Source: Clostridium algoriphilum
Lineage (GTDB): Bacteria; Bacillota; Clostridia; Clostridiales; Clostridiaceae
DNA: 46,363 nucleotides
NCBI RefSeq assembly: GCF_020443705.1
Contig: NZ_JAIZZK010000029.1
Location: 1-46,363, forward strand
Direction: 5' to 3'
The position numbers and the translations under genes were made by a program. Positions within the stretch are counted from its first letter, which is position 1; the number at the start of each line of letters is the position of its first letter. The notes under the pieces were generated by a model that searched no databases, had not been told where the DNA came from, and saw only the letters and a program-made list of their open reading frames with translations. Below are positions 33,652-43,485 of this stretch, in pieces.

Positions 33652-34723
33652 ATTTTACCCCTTTAATTCCAAGGCCTGGTGCAGTTGAAAGTTCTATAAA
33701 ACTTTCGTTAAAAACTGCACCACCAATTATTGGGTCCTCACTACATAGTATTGGGCCATCCAAATCTATTTTTGTTATAATACTTTTAGCAGACGCAAGA
33801 TGTGCTGCGGCTGTAACACTAATCTTTGATTCTAGCATGCAACCAATCATACACTGCGTGCCATATATTTCTGCCATAGAGCATATCTTTGAAGCATTAT
33901 AAATTCCACCAGTTTTCATTAATTTTATATTGATAAAATCTGCCGCGTGAGTTTGCAAAATTTTCAAAGCATCCATAGGTGAAAAAACACTCTCATCAGC
34001 CATAACTGGAATAGAAATATTGTCGGTTACAAATTTTAATCCTTCTATGTCATGAGCATCCACAGGTTGTTCAACAAACTCAATATTTAGCCCTGCGTCT
34101 TCAATTTTTCGAAGTGTCAAAATAGCTTCTTTAGGTTTCCAGCCCTGATTTGCATCAATTCTTATATTTATGTCATATCCAACAATATCTCGCACCGCCT
34201 TTAACCTTAATATATCAGTCCTTGAATCTTTCCCAACTTTTACTTTTAAAGTTTTATAGCCAAGTCCTATTGCGTGGAGACTATCTTTTGCCATCTCATT
34301 AGGTTCATTAACACTTATAGTAATATCAGTTATAAGTTCCTTTTTATATCCACCGAGTAACTTATATAGAGGCGTTTTGTATAACTGTCCGTAGAGATCA
34401 TAAAGAGCAATATCTATAGCTGCTTTTGCACTAGTATTATTAACAATACATCTATTTAATTTAATAAGAATCTCTTCAAAATGCTCGACGTCCATACCAA
34501 TAATAGTCTTTTTAATATGATCGTCAATTGCTCCAAGTATAGCTCCTTTAGTATCTCCAGTTATAACTCCAGTAGGTGGGGCTTCACCAAAACCAACGTT
34601 ACCCGAATCTGTTTTGATCATAACAACAATATCTTCTACAGAATTTACTGTTCTTAAAGAAGTTTTAAAGGGTCTTTTTAAAGGCACGGAAATAGAGCTT
34701 ATTTCAATATCAGTAATTTTCAT
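33635..34723 (-). CDS. dipeptide epimerase (enolase superfamily, L-Ala-D/L-Glu epimerase type)
   Basis: Cytoplasmic enzyme, 362 aa. The muconate-lactonizing subgroup residues are all visible: catalytic lysines K160-x-K162 (LKVKVG) and K267 (INIKLMK), metal ligands D190 (DANQGW), E218 (EQP) and D243 (ADES), and D320-x-D322 (IDLDGP) with MLES before it, as in L-Ala-D/L-Glu epimerases that recycle murein peptides. The start is ATG 34723. An upstream TTG (34738) would translate the ribosome binding site GGAGG and is rejected. The exact dipeptide preference is uncertain. Confidence 0.9.
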   Translation of the reverse strand: MKITDIEISSISVPLKRPFKTSLRTVNSVEDIVVMIKTDSGNVGFGEAPPTGVITGDTKGAILGAIDDHIKKTIIGMDVEHFEEILIKLNRCIVNNTSAKAAIDIALYDLYGQLYKTPLYKLLGGYKKELITDITISVNEPNEMAKDSLHAIGLGYKTLKVKVGKDSRTDILRLKAVRDIVGYDINIRIDANQGWKPKEAILTLRKIEDAGLNIEFVEQPVDAHDIEGLKFVTDNISIPVMADESVFSPMDALKILQTHAADFINIKLMKTGGIYNASKICSMAEIYGTQCMIGCMLESKISVTAAAHLASAKSIITKIDLDGPILCSEDPIIGGAVFNESFIELSTAPGLGIKGVKSNFLV

Positions 34724-34768
34724 ATTAATTTCCTCCAATCGCGTTGTGATTATTAAACCTATAAAAGT

Positions 34769-34810
34769 AATAAAAGGAGCTCATAGCAAAATGCTTAAGC
34801 TCCTTTTATT
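34769..34810 (-). terminator. terminator after leuA
   Basis: AATAAAAGGAGCT pairs with AGCTCCTTTTATT, with an inner AGCA/TGCT helix. T-rich DNA follows on the minus strand. It separates leuA from the epimerase gene. Confidence 0.88.
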
Positions 34811-34813
34811 ATA

Positions 34814-36478
34814 TTAACCTTTCCTATTAATAGCACTAAATAATGCATTTAGCGATGCTGTATCTATATTTGCAGAAACACCAACTCCAAAATACCTTTT
34901 ATTATTGTACTCTATCTGTATATATGTGGCAGCTTTGGAGTTTGAACCACTGCCTAGAGCATGTTCGTCGTAAGATATAAAGTTATAACCATTAATATTT
35001 GAAGCATGTAGAGCATTGAAGAAGGCGTCTACAGGACCATTACCTACCCCGGAAATATTCATTTCTTTCCCACTTACTGATATTAATGCCTGAATGTTTA
35101 CTATGTTTTCATCAGTTTCAACATTTTGCACTGATTGTATAGTATAACTTTTTAATAAATTCGGCGTTTTTATATTTAGGTATTCATTTTTAAATAAATC
35201 ATAAATTTGATTTGCAGAGAGTTCTGTGCCAAGAAGGTCAGTGCTGCGTTTTACAAGAGCACCAAAATCACCTTGCATAGCTTTTGGCAAAATAAAACCA
35301 AAATCATTTTCCATTATAAAGGCAGCACCACCTTTACCAGATTGACTGTTAATACGGATAATCTCTTCATAGTCCCGTCCAACATCGTGTGGATCAATTG
35401 GAAGATATGGAACTTCCCAAAAATTGTTATCTTCATCTTGTTTAGCTTTAAGACCTTTTTTGATTGCATCTTGATGCGAACCAGAAAAGGCAGTATATAC
35501 AAGTTTACCTGCATAAGGATGACGATCATGTACTGTCATTTTAGTACAAGTTTCATAGACATCTACAATTTCATAAAGCTTTGAAAAATCTAATTCAGGA
35601 TCTATTCCTTGAACATGCATGTTTATGGCCATTACCATAAGATCAAGATTTCCAGTTCGCTCACCATTACCAAATAGGGTGCCTTCAACTCGATCAGCTC
35701 CTGCAAGAACACCAAGTTCTGAGGCTGCAGTACAAGTACCACGATCGTTATGAGTATGAAGACTTATAATAATATTTTCTCTATTCTTAACGTTTGCGCA
35801 GAACCATTCAATTTGATCAGCATAAATATTTGGAGTAGCCATTTCAACTGTTGATGGCAAGTTTAAAATTGCTTTTTTTGATGAAGTTGGCTTCCAGACG
35901 TCTAAGATAGCTTCGCAAATTTGAAGTGAATACTCAAGTTCAGTACCAGTAAAACTTTCAGGAGAGTATTCAAATGTGAAATCTGTCTCAGGGTATTTGT
36001 CCTTCTCTATCATTAGAAGTTTTGCACCGGTAACTCCAATATCAATTATTTCTTGCTTACTTTTCTTAAAAACAACTCTTCGTTGTAAAACCGAGGTTGA
36101 ATTATAAAGATGAACGATAGCTTTTTTTGCTCCCTTAAGACTTTCAAATGTTTTTTTTATTAAATGTTCTCTTGATTGAGTTAAAACCTGGATAGTTACA
36201 TCATCTGGAATAAGGTTATCCTCTATTAATGTTCTTAAAAATTGATATTCTGTATTTGAGGCTGAAGGAAAACCAACTTCTATTTCTTTAAAGCCAATGT
36301 TAACAAGTAATTTAAAAAGCTTAACCTTCTCATCTACGTTCATTGGAATTGGTAGGGATTGATTACCATCTCTTAAATCAACACTACACCAAGTTGGCGC
36401 TTTTTCTATTAGTTTATCAGGCCACTGACGATTTTTAATATTTATACCACCATATGGTTTATATTTTTTATAAGACAT
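34814..36478 (-). CDS. leuA: 2-isopropylmalate synthase
   Basis: Condenses acetyl-CoA with 2-oxoisovalerate, the first committed step of leucine synthesis. 554 aa, the longer LeuA type that opens with YKPYGGINIKNRQWPD. Catalytic TIM-barrel motifs are VDLRDGNQSL, HTHNDRGTCTAA and GNGERTGNLDL. The C-terminal regulatory domain (about 425-554), which binds leucine for feedback inhibition in this family, contains GVGNGPVDAFFNAL and GSGSNSKAATYI. It has its own leucine T-box leader, so it is regulated apart from leuCDB upstream. Confidence 0.96.
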   Translation of the reverse strand: MSYKKYKPYGGINIKNRQWPDKLIEKAPTWCSVDLRDGNQSLPIPMNVDEKVKLFKLLVNIGFKEIEVGFPSASNTEYQFLRTLIEDNLIPDDVTIQVLTQSREHLIKKTFESLKGAKKAIVHLYNSTSVLQRRVVFKKSKQEIIDIGVTGAKLLMIEKDKYPETDFTFEYSPESFTGTELEYSLQICEAILDVWKPTSSKKAILNLPSTVEMATPNIYADQIEWFCANVKNRENIIISLHTHNDRGTCTAASELGVLAGADRVEGTLFGNGERTGNLDLMVMAINMHVQGIDPELDFSKLYEIVDVYETCTKMTVHDRHPYAGKLVYTAFSGSHQDAIKKGLKAKQDEDNNFWEVPYLPIDPHDVGRDYEEIIRINSQSGKGGAAFIMENDFGFILPKAMQGDFGALVKRSTDLLGTELSANQIYDLFKNEYLNIKTPNLLKSYTIQSVQNVETDENIVNIQALISVSGKEMNISGVGNGPVDAFFNALHASNINGYNFISYDEHALGSGSNSKAATYIQIEYNNKRYFGVGVSANIDTASLNALFSAINRKG

Positions 36479-36516
36479 TTATAACACCCCTTTTAAATTT
36501 AGTTAGAATAAATACA

Positions 36517-36740
36517 AAGAAACTTCGCCTCAATCAAGAGGCGAAGTTTCTTCGCGGTACCACTCTAGTTAGTTTTATTTCTAAAACTCACTTAATGTCC
36601 TGTTAACGAGGGACAGACGATCCACCTTACTTAGTTTCAGGCGATAGCTCCCAGACGAGTTCAAAATCTTGAAATTACCGATTCACAGCTACCTCGGCTC
36701 TCTGAGAATTTCTGGAGATTTTTACTACTTCTGTTCAATG
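36517..36740 (-). promoter_or_regulatory. T-box riboswitch of leuA, specifier CUC (leucine)
   Basis: The T-box proper GAGTGGTACCGCG (complement of 36553-36565) precedes a terminator with stem AAGAAACTTCGCCTC/GAGGCGAAGTTTCTT (36517-36552). The base of Stem I is CTCCAGA pairing with TCTGGGAG. Directly before that strand is GAACTCG, giving specifier CTC at 36657-36659, a leucine codon. Uncharged tRNA-Leu would allow leuA transcription. A TATAAT on the minus strand (36749-36754) is the likely -10. Confidence 0.92.
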
Positions 36741-36784
36741 CATTTATTATTATAGTTATTGTAACACAAAATCTGTTAAATTAA

Positions 36785-37858
36785 TTATTTAATTTCTTTT
36801 GCTATAAGGTCTGACATCTCAACAGTTCCAACGGATTTCATGCCAGGCGCCATAATATCAACGGTTCTATACTTTTTATCTAAAACTTTAGATACTGCAT
36901 CTTCAACATCTTTTGCAGCGTCTTCCATATTAAAGCTATACCTAAGCATCATTGCTACGCTCATTATAGTTGCAATTGGATTAGCAATGTCACGGCCCGC
37001 AATATCTGGTGCTGAACCATGTATTGGTTCATATATGCCAAGTTTTGTATTACCTAAACTTGCAGAAGGAAGCATTCCAAGAGATCCAGTTAGCATCGAA
37101 GCTTCATCACTTAGGATATCTCCAAACATATTTTCTGTTAGAATTGTATCAAAACTACCTGGGTTACGTATAAGCTGCATTGCACAACTATCAACTAATT
37201 GTACTTCAAAAGTTACATCTGGATAATCAGCTGCCATTTTAGTAACTATTTCTCTCCAAAGTCTTGAGCTTTCAAGAATATTAGCCTTATCAACTAAAGT
37301 AAGCTTTTTACTTCTTTTCCTTGCAGTTTCAAAACCAACACGGGCTATTCGCTCTATTTCATAAGTTGAATAAGCCATTGTGTCCCATGCCTTTTGGCCA
37401 CCATCTTCTAGGTCTATCCTGGATCTTTCACCAAAATATATTCCACCAGTTAATTCACGTATAACCATAATATCAATGTTATCTTTAAGAATTTCTGGTT
37501 TAAGCGCTGAAGCTTCCTTTAATTGTGGAAAAAGAATTGCAGGTCTTAGATTTGCAAAAACCTCAAGTCCTTTTCTAATTCCAAGTAATCCGGCTTCTGG
37601 TCTTAAATGACCTGGAAGTTTGTCCCATTTAGGACCGCCTACAGAACCAAGTAAAACTGCATCACTTCTTTTACAAATGTCTAAGGTTTCTTGTGGAAGA
37701 GGTACTCCTGTCTTGTCTATAGCTATTCCACCCATTAAAACATCAGTATATTGCACAGGAAAATTATATTTTTTAGATATTACATCTAATACTTTAATTG
37801 CACCAAGAACTATCTCTGGTCCAATTCCATCTCCTTTTATAACAGCTATTTTTGTCAT
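36785..37858 (-). CDS. leuB: 3-isopropylmalate dehydrogenase
   Basis: NAD-dependent oxidative decarboxylase, 357 aa, standard length. Motifs include IKGDGIGPEIV, RELTGGIYFGERSR, the metal-binding region FGDILSDEASMLTGSLGMLP and nucleotide-binding EPIHGSAPDIAG. It makes 2-oxoisocaproate for leucine, and in organisms with CimA also 2-oxobutyrate from methylmalate for isoleucine. It starts exactly at the leuD stop (1-bp overlap) and is the last gene before the leuA T-box. Confidence 0.97.
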   Translation of the reverse strand: MTKIAVIKGDGIGPEIVLGAIKVLDVISKKYNFPVQYTDVLMGGIAIDKTGVPLPQETLDICKRSDAVLLGSVGGPKWDKLPGHLRPEAGLLGIRKGLEVFANLRPAILFPQLKEASALKPEILKDNIDIMVIRELTGGIYFGERSRIDLEDGGQKAWDTMAYSTYEIERIARVGFETARKRSKKLTLVDKANILESSRLWREIVTKMAADYPDVTFEVQLVDSCAMQLIRNPGSFDTILTENMFGDILSDEASMLTGSLGMLPSASLGNTKLGIYEPIHGSAPDIAGRDIANPIATIMSVAMMLRYSFNMEDAAKDVEDAVSKVLDKKYRTVDIMAPGMKSVGTVEMSDLIAKEIK

Positions 37859-38349
37859 TAAACTTCAGTCCTTTCTTTAAGATAATTTACAAGTCCTTCA
37901 GCACTTATAATCTCTTGCATAAATGCTGGAAAAGGTGTTGCTTTATAAGTTTTTCCTTTTGTGTTATTTGTAATAACTCCAGAAACTACATCTACTGATA
38001 CATCATTACCTTCTTCAATGTCACGGGCAGCCTCTACGCATTCGAGTATTGGTAAACCTATATTAATTGAATTCCTGTAGAATATTCTTGCAAAAGTTTC
38101 AGCAATTATACAACTAATTCCAACAGTTTTTATAGCAAGAGGTGCATGCTCTCTTGAGGATCCACAACCAAAATTCTTACCAGCAACCATTATGTCACCA
38201 TCTTTAACTTTACCTATAAAACCCTTATCTATATCTTCCATGCAATGCGCTGCAAGTTCTTTTGCGTTTGATGTATTAAGGTATCTTGCAGGAATTATAA
38301 CATCAGTATCTACATTGTTACCATATTTTATAGCTTTTCCTTTAAACAT
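37858..38349 (-). CDS. leuD: 3-isopropylmalate dehydratase small subunit
   Basis: 163 aa, the short LeuD type. Motifs [27 protein letters not shown] and [11 protein letters not shown] are typical. With LeuC it isomerises isopropylmalate, and also citramalate in the isoleucine route. It overlaps leuC and leuB by single bases, so the three are tightly coupled. Confidence 0.97.
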   Translation of the reverse strand: MFKGKAIKYGNNVDTDVIIPARYLNTSNAKELAAHCMEDIDKGFIGKVKDGDIMVAGKNFGCGSSREHAPLAIKTVGISCIIAETFARIFYRNSINIGLPILECVEAARDIEEGNDVSVDVVSGVITNNTKGKTYKATPFPAFMQEIISAEGLVNYLKERTEV

Positions 38350-39611
38350 TACATTACCTCCTCTGGTGAAGAAATTTTTCCTGTTATTGCTGATGCTGCA
38401 GCTACTGCTGGACTACAAAGATATACTTCACTCTCAGGATCACCCATTCTGCCAACAAAATTTCTGTTTGTAGTTGATAGAGCTCGCTCACCCTTTGCAA
38501 GTATTCCCATATGTCCGCCAAGGCAAGGCCCACAAGTTGGAGTACTTACAGCAATTCCAGCTTCTATAAATATTTCAATTAAACCTTCTCTAAGTGCCTG
38601 AAGATATATTTTTTGAGTAGCTGGGAAGATTAATGTTCTTATTTTAGGATTAACTGTTTTACCTTTGAAGATACTTGCAGCCATTCTAAGGTCTTCTATT
38701 CTTCCATTAGTACAAGAACCGATAACTACTTGATCTAGGATTACTTCGCCAACCTCATCAATAGTTCTAGTATTGTCAGGAAGGTGAGGGAAGGCTACAG
38801 TTGATTTTATAGTACTTAAATCTATTTCAATTACTCTAGAATAGACGGCATCGGCATCAGCTTTAAAAATCATCGGAGTTTTAGTTGAATGCTCTTTTAC
38901 ATATTCGAGTGTTTTATCATCAACTTCAAATATTCCGTTCTTTGCACCTGCTTCAATTGCCATATTGGCTATTGTAAATCTGTCATCGATTGATAGATTA
39001 GCAAGACCTGGCCCTGTATATTCCATTGATTGATACAGTGCACCATCTACTCCTATCATTCCTATGATATGAAGAATTACGTCTTTACCACAAATCCATT
39101 TTTGCATTTTACCAGTTAAAACAAATTTTATTGCTTCGGGAATTTTAAACCAACACTTTCCACTTGCCATTCCTGCGGCCATATCAGTCGATCCAACACC
39201 AGTTGAAAAAGCACCTAAAGCACCATAAGTACAAGTATGGGAATCAGCGCCAATTACAACATCACCAGTTACTACAAGCCCTTTTTCTGGTAATAGGGCA
39301 TGTTCAATACCCATTTGGCCTACCTCAAAGAAATTTTCAATCCCTTTCTCATATGCAAATTCACGGATGCATTTACATTGCTCAGCAGATTTAATATCTT
39401 TATTTGGACTAAAATGATCTGGAACAATAGCAATTTTCTTTTTATCAAAAACATTATCAACACCCATTTTATTAAATTCATTAACGGCTACCGGTGTTGT
39501 TACATCATTACCTAAGACTAGATCAAGATCGGCCATAACTAATTGACCAGCTTTTACCTCTTTTAAACCAGCATGTGATGCTAGTATTTTTTGTGTCATC
39601 GTCATTCCCAT
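38349..39611 (-). CDS. leuC: 3-isopropylmalate dehydratase large subunit
   Basis: 420 aa, the LeuC type of clostridia and archaea. The [4Fe-4S] cluster cysteines are in GSCTNGR and TCGPCLGGH, and [20 protein letters not shown] is a family hallmark. It forms the active dehydratase with LeuD. It is the first gene of leuCDB behind an AGGAGGTAAC ribosome binding site and a T-box whose specifier appears to be an isoleucine codon, in keeping with a shared role in isoleucine synthesis through citramalate. Confidence 0.97.
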   Translation of the reverse strand: MGMTMTQKILASHAGLKEVKAGQLVMADLDLVLGNDVTTPVAVNEFNKMGVDNVFDKKKIAIVPDHFSPNKDIKSAEQCKCIREFAYEKGIENFFEVGQMGIEHALLPEKGLVVTGDVVIGADSHTCTYGALGAFSTGVGSTDMAAGMASGKCWFKIPEAIKFVLTGKMQKWICGKDVILHIIGMIGVDGALYQSMEYTGPGLANLSIDDRFTIANMAIEAGAKNGIFEVDDKTLEYVKEHSTKTPMIFKADADAVYSRVIEIDLSTIKSTVAFPHLPDNTRTIDEVGEVILDQVVIGSCTNGRIEDLRMAASIFKGKTVNPKIRTLIFPATQKIYLQALREGLIEIFIEAGIAVSTPTCGPCLGGHMGILAKGERALSTTNRNFVGRMGDPESEVYLCSPAVAAASAITGKISSPEEVM

Positions 39612-39773
39612 ATTAATTTGTTACCTCCTTATTAAACCTATAAATAATTAATTGGCTCTATATAGATATAAAACACCACAATTACTTTTTCGTGCAGGAT
39701 TACCTTCTTTACTAAAAATGCCTCTATAAGAGGAAGTATAGCTTGTAACTTACGGTTTTGATTATAAAATTGT

Positions 39774-40033
39774 ATAAAAAAAACAGCACTCCAGCCTGGG
39801 GCGAGAGTCTGTCCGCGGTACCACCCAAATATATCTTAATTAATTAACGGCATTGCCGGCGCAGCTTACATGAGGTCTATGACTTCTTTTCAGCCTGCAG
39901 CTCAAGGGTGATTTTTATCATTTGATTATTCATGGGCTTTCACCGAGTCCCACTCTCTTTTAGAATATCATAATGATTACTCTTCCCTATCATAGCTTTT
40001 TAAATTATAAGTAACGTTTTTTAAAATTGCTTG
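39774..40033 (-). promoter_or_regulatory. T-box riboswitch of leuCDB, specifier AUC (isoleucine)
   Basis: The T-box core GGGTGGTACCGCGGAC (complement of 39811-39826) is followed by a terminator hairpin (CAGACTC with GAGTGCTG, one bulge) and eight T. In Stem I an ATCATT/AATGAT helix and a GGG/CCC helix enclose a loop with AGAGTA on one side and AAAAATCA on the other. In that loop the specifier triplet before the single purine and lower helix is ATC (39910-39912). The specifier call is by eye. Confidence 0.85.
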
Positions 40034-40039
40034 TACCAC

Positions 40040-40068
40040 AATATACTACGAATAATAAAATAAGTCAA
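40040..40068 (-). promoter_or_regulatory. sigma-A promoter of leuCDB
   Basis: On the minus strand: TTGACT (40068-40063), 17 bp, TATATT (40045-40040), just upstream of the T-box leader. Confidence 0.75.
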
Positions 40069-40083
40069 TGTGTCAATAAAAAA

Positions 40084-40098
40084 AATATTCTGAATATC
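40084..40098. promoter_or_regulatory. CodY-like box between divergent leu and ilv promoters
   Basis: AATATTCTGAATATC matches the CodY consensus AATTTTCWGAAAATT at 12 of 15 positions and is palindromic around TTCTGAA. It touches the -35 of the ilvN promoter and lies 16 bp from the leuC -35. CodY represses branched-chain amino acid genes in related bacteria. Confidence 0.5.
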
Positions 40099-40099
40099 G

Positions 40100-40128
40100 T
40101 TGACAATTTATTTTTAAAATGTTACGAT
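40100..40128 (+). promoter_or_regulatory. sigma-A promoter of ilvN-ilvC
   Basis: TTGACA (40100-40105), 17 bp, TACGAT (40123-40128). The leader to the TTG start is only about 60 bases, and no T-box is present. Confidence 0.75.
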
Positions 40129-40197
40129 ACATAAAATGTTTGGTACGAATTACAAATTAACTTGGTATTATTTACACGTGGAAAGGGAGGCGATTAT

Positions 40198-40692
40198 TTG
40201 ATTTCACATGTATTGTCAATTTTAGTTGACAACAACCCAGGAGTATTAACAAGAGTGTGCTCATTATTTAATAGGCGTGGTTTTAATCTTGACACTGTTT
40301 CCTCGGGACATACTGAAGATGAAAAATTTGCTAGAATAACATTATTGACTAAGGTTAGTGATGATGCAGGCATCGATCAAATAATTAAACAGATAAGAAA
40401 ACTTGAAGATGTCCACAAAGTTGAGCAATTAGATAATGAAAACTCTGTTTGTAAGCAAATGTTGTTTATAAAAGTTAAAGCAGAAGGTAGTAACAGACAG
40501 GAAATCATAAATATCGGTAAGATATTTGGAGTTTCTATTATAGATGTAACACCAACAACTTTAATTATTCAAATTATAGGACATAACAGTAAATTATGTG
40601 CTTTTGAAAATTTAATTGAACCATTTGGCATTTTAGAAATAGTTGGAAGTGGATTTATTGCAATGCAAAGAGGTTCAGACGCAATAATCTAA
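40198..40692 (+). CDS. ilvN: acetolactate synthase small (regulatory) subunit
   Basis: 164 aa from TTG 40198, with AAAGGGAGG at 40182-40190. An in-frame start at 40162 would translate through this site and is rejected. The N-terminal ACT domain reads SHVLSILVDNNPGVLTRVCSLFNRRGFNLDT, the usual valine-sensing regulatory fold; the C-terminal domain follows. It activates and confers feedback on the catalytic subunit encoded by ilvB, which here stands two genes further on rather than directly beside it. Confidence 0.95.
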   Translation: MISHVLSILVDNNPGVLTRVCSLFNRRGFNLDTVSSGHTEDEKFARITLLTKVSDDAGIDQIIKQIRKLEDVHKVEQLDNENSVCKQMLFIKVKAEGSNRQEIINIGKIFGVSIIDVTPTTLIIQIIGHNSKLCAFENLIEPFGILEIVGSGFIAMQRGSDAII

Positions 40693-40712
40693 AATATACA
40701 TATAAAAATTAG

Positions 40713-41717
<1,005 letters not shown>

Positions 41718-41780
41718 AATCAGTTAACAGCTTCGAAGAAAATGATTTAATACTTAAAATAACATAAAAAATTGCTATTT

Positions 41781-41824
41781 AGAGAACCAAGTTCTATAAA
41801 ATAAAATTGAACTTGGTTCTCTTT
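41781..41824 (+). terminator. terminator between ilvC and cimA
   Basis: A perfect 14-bp stem AGAGAACCAAGTTC/GAACTTGGTTCTCT with a 14-base loop; only a short T stretch follows (CTTTG). It may end or only reduce transcription into cimA-ilvB. No convincing separate promoter for cimA is seen. Confidence 0.75.
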
Positions 41825-41865
41825 GACATCTGAATTAGAGGGAATTTAGAGGATGGTGGAAAACT

Positions 41866-43473
41866 TTGAATAATAAGGTATATATTTTTGATAGTACTCT
41901 AAGAGATGGATCACAAGCTCAAGGAATATCATTTAGCGTTAAGGATAAACTTCAAATTACAAAAAAACTTGACGAATTGGGCGTAAGCTACATTGAGGCA
42001 GGTAATCCTGGCTCTAATCCTAAGGATGCAGAGTTTTTTGAAAAGGTTAAAGAAATTGATTTAAAAAATTCTAAACTTTGCGCTTTTGGAAGTACTAGAA
42101 AAGCACATTTAAAAGTTGAAGAAGATAGCAATTTAAAGGCTTTACTCCATTCAGGTGTAGATGTCATTTGTATTTTTGGAAAAGCATGGGACTTTCATGT
42201 AACAGAAATAATAAAAACTACTCTAGAAGAAAATTTAGCGATGATAAAAGAGAGCATTGAATATTTGAAAAAATGGAATAAAGAAGTTATTTTTGACGCT
42301 GAACATTTCTTTGATGGTTATAAAAATAATCCTGAGTATGCACTTAAGGTATTGTCTGTCGCAAAAGCTGCAGGGGCAGATTGGTTAGTGCTTTGTGATA
42401 CTAACGGAGGAACTCTTCCTAGTTCTATAAAACCTATAGTAGATTTATTGGTTAATAAAGGCTTTAACAATTTAGGAATTCATTGTCACAATGATGCGGG
42501 AACTGCAGTGGCTAACTCTTTGATTGCAGTTGAAGCGGGTGTTCGTCAAGTTCAAGGAACATTTACAGGCCTTGGAGAACGTTGTGGAAATGCAAACCTG
42601 AGTACTATAATTGGAAATCTAATGCTGAAAATGAACTTTGACGCAATACCCAATGAGAACCTTGAAAAGTTAGTGGCAAACTATAGATACATATGTGAAG
42701 TAAGCAATATTATTCCGAGTGATCGTGAAGCATATGTTGGGAGTTGTGCTTTTGCACATAAGGGTGGAATGCATATTGATGCAGTTCAAAAGAATCCTAT
42801 TTCGTTTGAACATGTTAATCCTGTTAAGGTAGGAAACGCAAGAACTATGCTTATGTCAGAGGTTGCTGGACGTAGCACAATAATGTCAATTATAAATAAA
42901 GTTGATTCATCTATCACAAAGGATTGTGAATGCACAGCTAGGATAATGAAAAGACTTAAAGAGCTTGAGCATATGGGTTATCAGTTTGAAGGAGCCGAGG
43001 GAAGTTTTGAGCTTTTGGTAATTAAGGAATTAGGACTTTTTAAACCTTCGTTTGAATTAGTAGAATACAGGGTTATGATAGATCAACCAATTAGAACAGA
43101 TTGCAGTTCTACTGTTACTATGAAAATTAAGGTTAACGGAGTAATGGAAGTAACAGCTGCAGATGGATTTGGACCAGTAAATGCACTAGACAAAGCACTT
43201 AGAAAAGCTTTAAGTGTATTTTACCCATCTACTTCATCTATGTATCTATCGGATTATAAAGTTAGAGTAATAGGTGGGGATAAAGCTACTAGTGCGAAAG
43301 TTAGAGTTCTAATAGAATCTACAGATGGAGTTATTACATGGACAACTGTTGGTGTATCTTATGACATTATAGAAGCAAGTTTTAAAGCGCTTGTGGATTC
43401 TGTAGAATATAAACTTATCTATGATGAAAAAATGAGAATAAAAAATAAAAACAACATTTTATGCCACATTTAA
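41866..43473 (+). CDS. cimA: (R)-citramalate synthase
   Basis: Condenses pyruvate with acetyl-CoA to citramalate, a threonine-independent entry into isoleucine synthesis. 535 aa. Motifs of the LeuA/HCS family are FDSTLRDGSQAQGISFSV, LGIHCHNDAGTAVANSL and GLGERCGNANLSTI. The block FGKAWDFHVTEIIKTTLEEN and the short N-terminus point to CimA rather than LeuA. The C-terminal regulatory domain is present. The start is TTG with GGTGG upstream. LeuC, LeuD and LeuB, encoded on the other strand, would carry citramalate on to 2-oxobutyrate. Confidence 0.93.
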   Translation: MNNKVYIFDSTLRDGSQAQGISFSVKDKLQITKKLDELGVSYIEAGNPGSNPKDAEFFEKVKEIDLKNSKLCAFGSTRKAHLKVEEDSNLKALLHSGVDVICIFGKAWDFHVTEIIKTTLEENLAMIKESIEYLKKWNKEVIFDAEHFFDGYKNNPEYALKVLSVAKAAGADWLVLCDTNGGTLPSSIKPIVDLLVNKGFNNLGIHCHNDAGTAVANSLIAVEAGVRQVQGTFTGLGERCGNANLSTIIGNLMLKMNFDAIPNENLEKLVANYRYICEVSNIIPSDREAYVGSCAFAHKGGMHIDAVQKNPISFEHVNPVKVGNARTMLMSEVAGRSTIMSIINKVDSSITKDCECTARIMKRLKELEHMGYQFEGAEGSFELLVIKELGLFKPSFELVEYRVMIDQPIRTDCSSTVTMKIKVNGVMEVTAADGFGPVNALDKALRKALSVFYPSTSSMYLSDYKVRVIGGDKATSAKVRVLIESTDGVITWTTVGVSYDIIEASFKALVDSVEYKLIYDEKMRIKNKNNILCHI

Positions 43474-43485
43474 GGAGGTATTAAC

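Noticed and set aside
35207-39515. Plus-strand open frames within leuA, leuB, leuD and leuC
   Set aside because: The minus-strand genes are unambiguous by motifs; the plus-strand frames lack start signals and family features.
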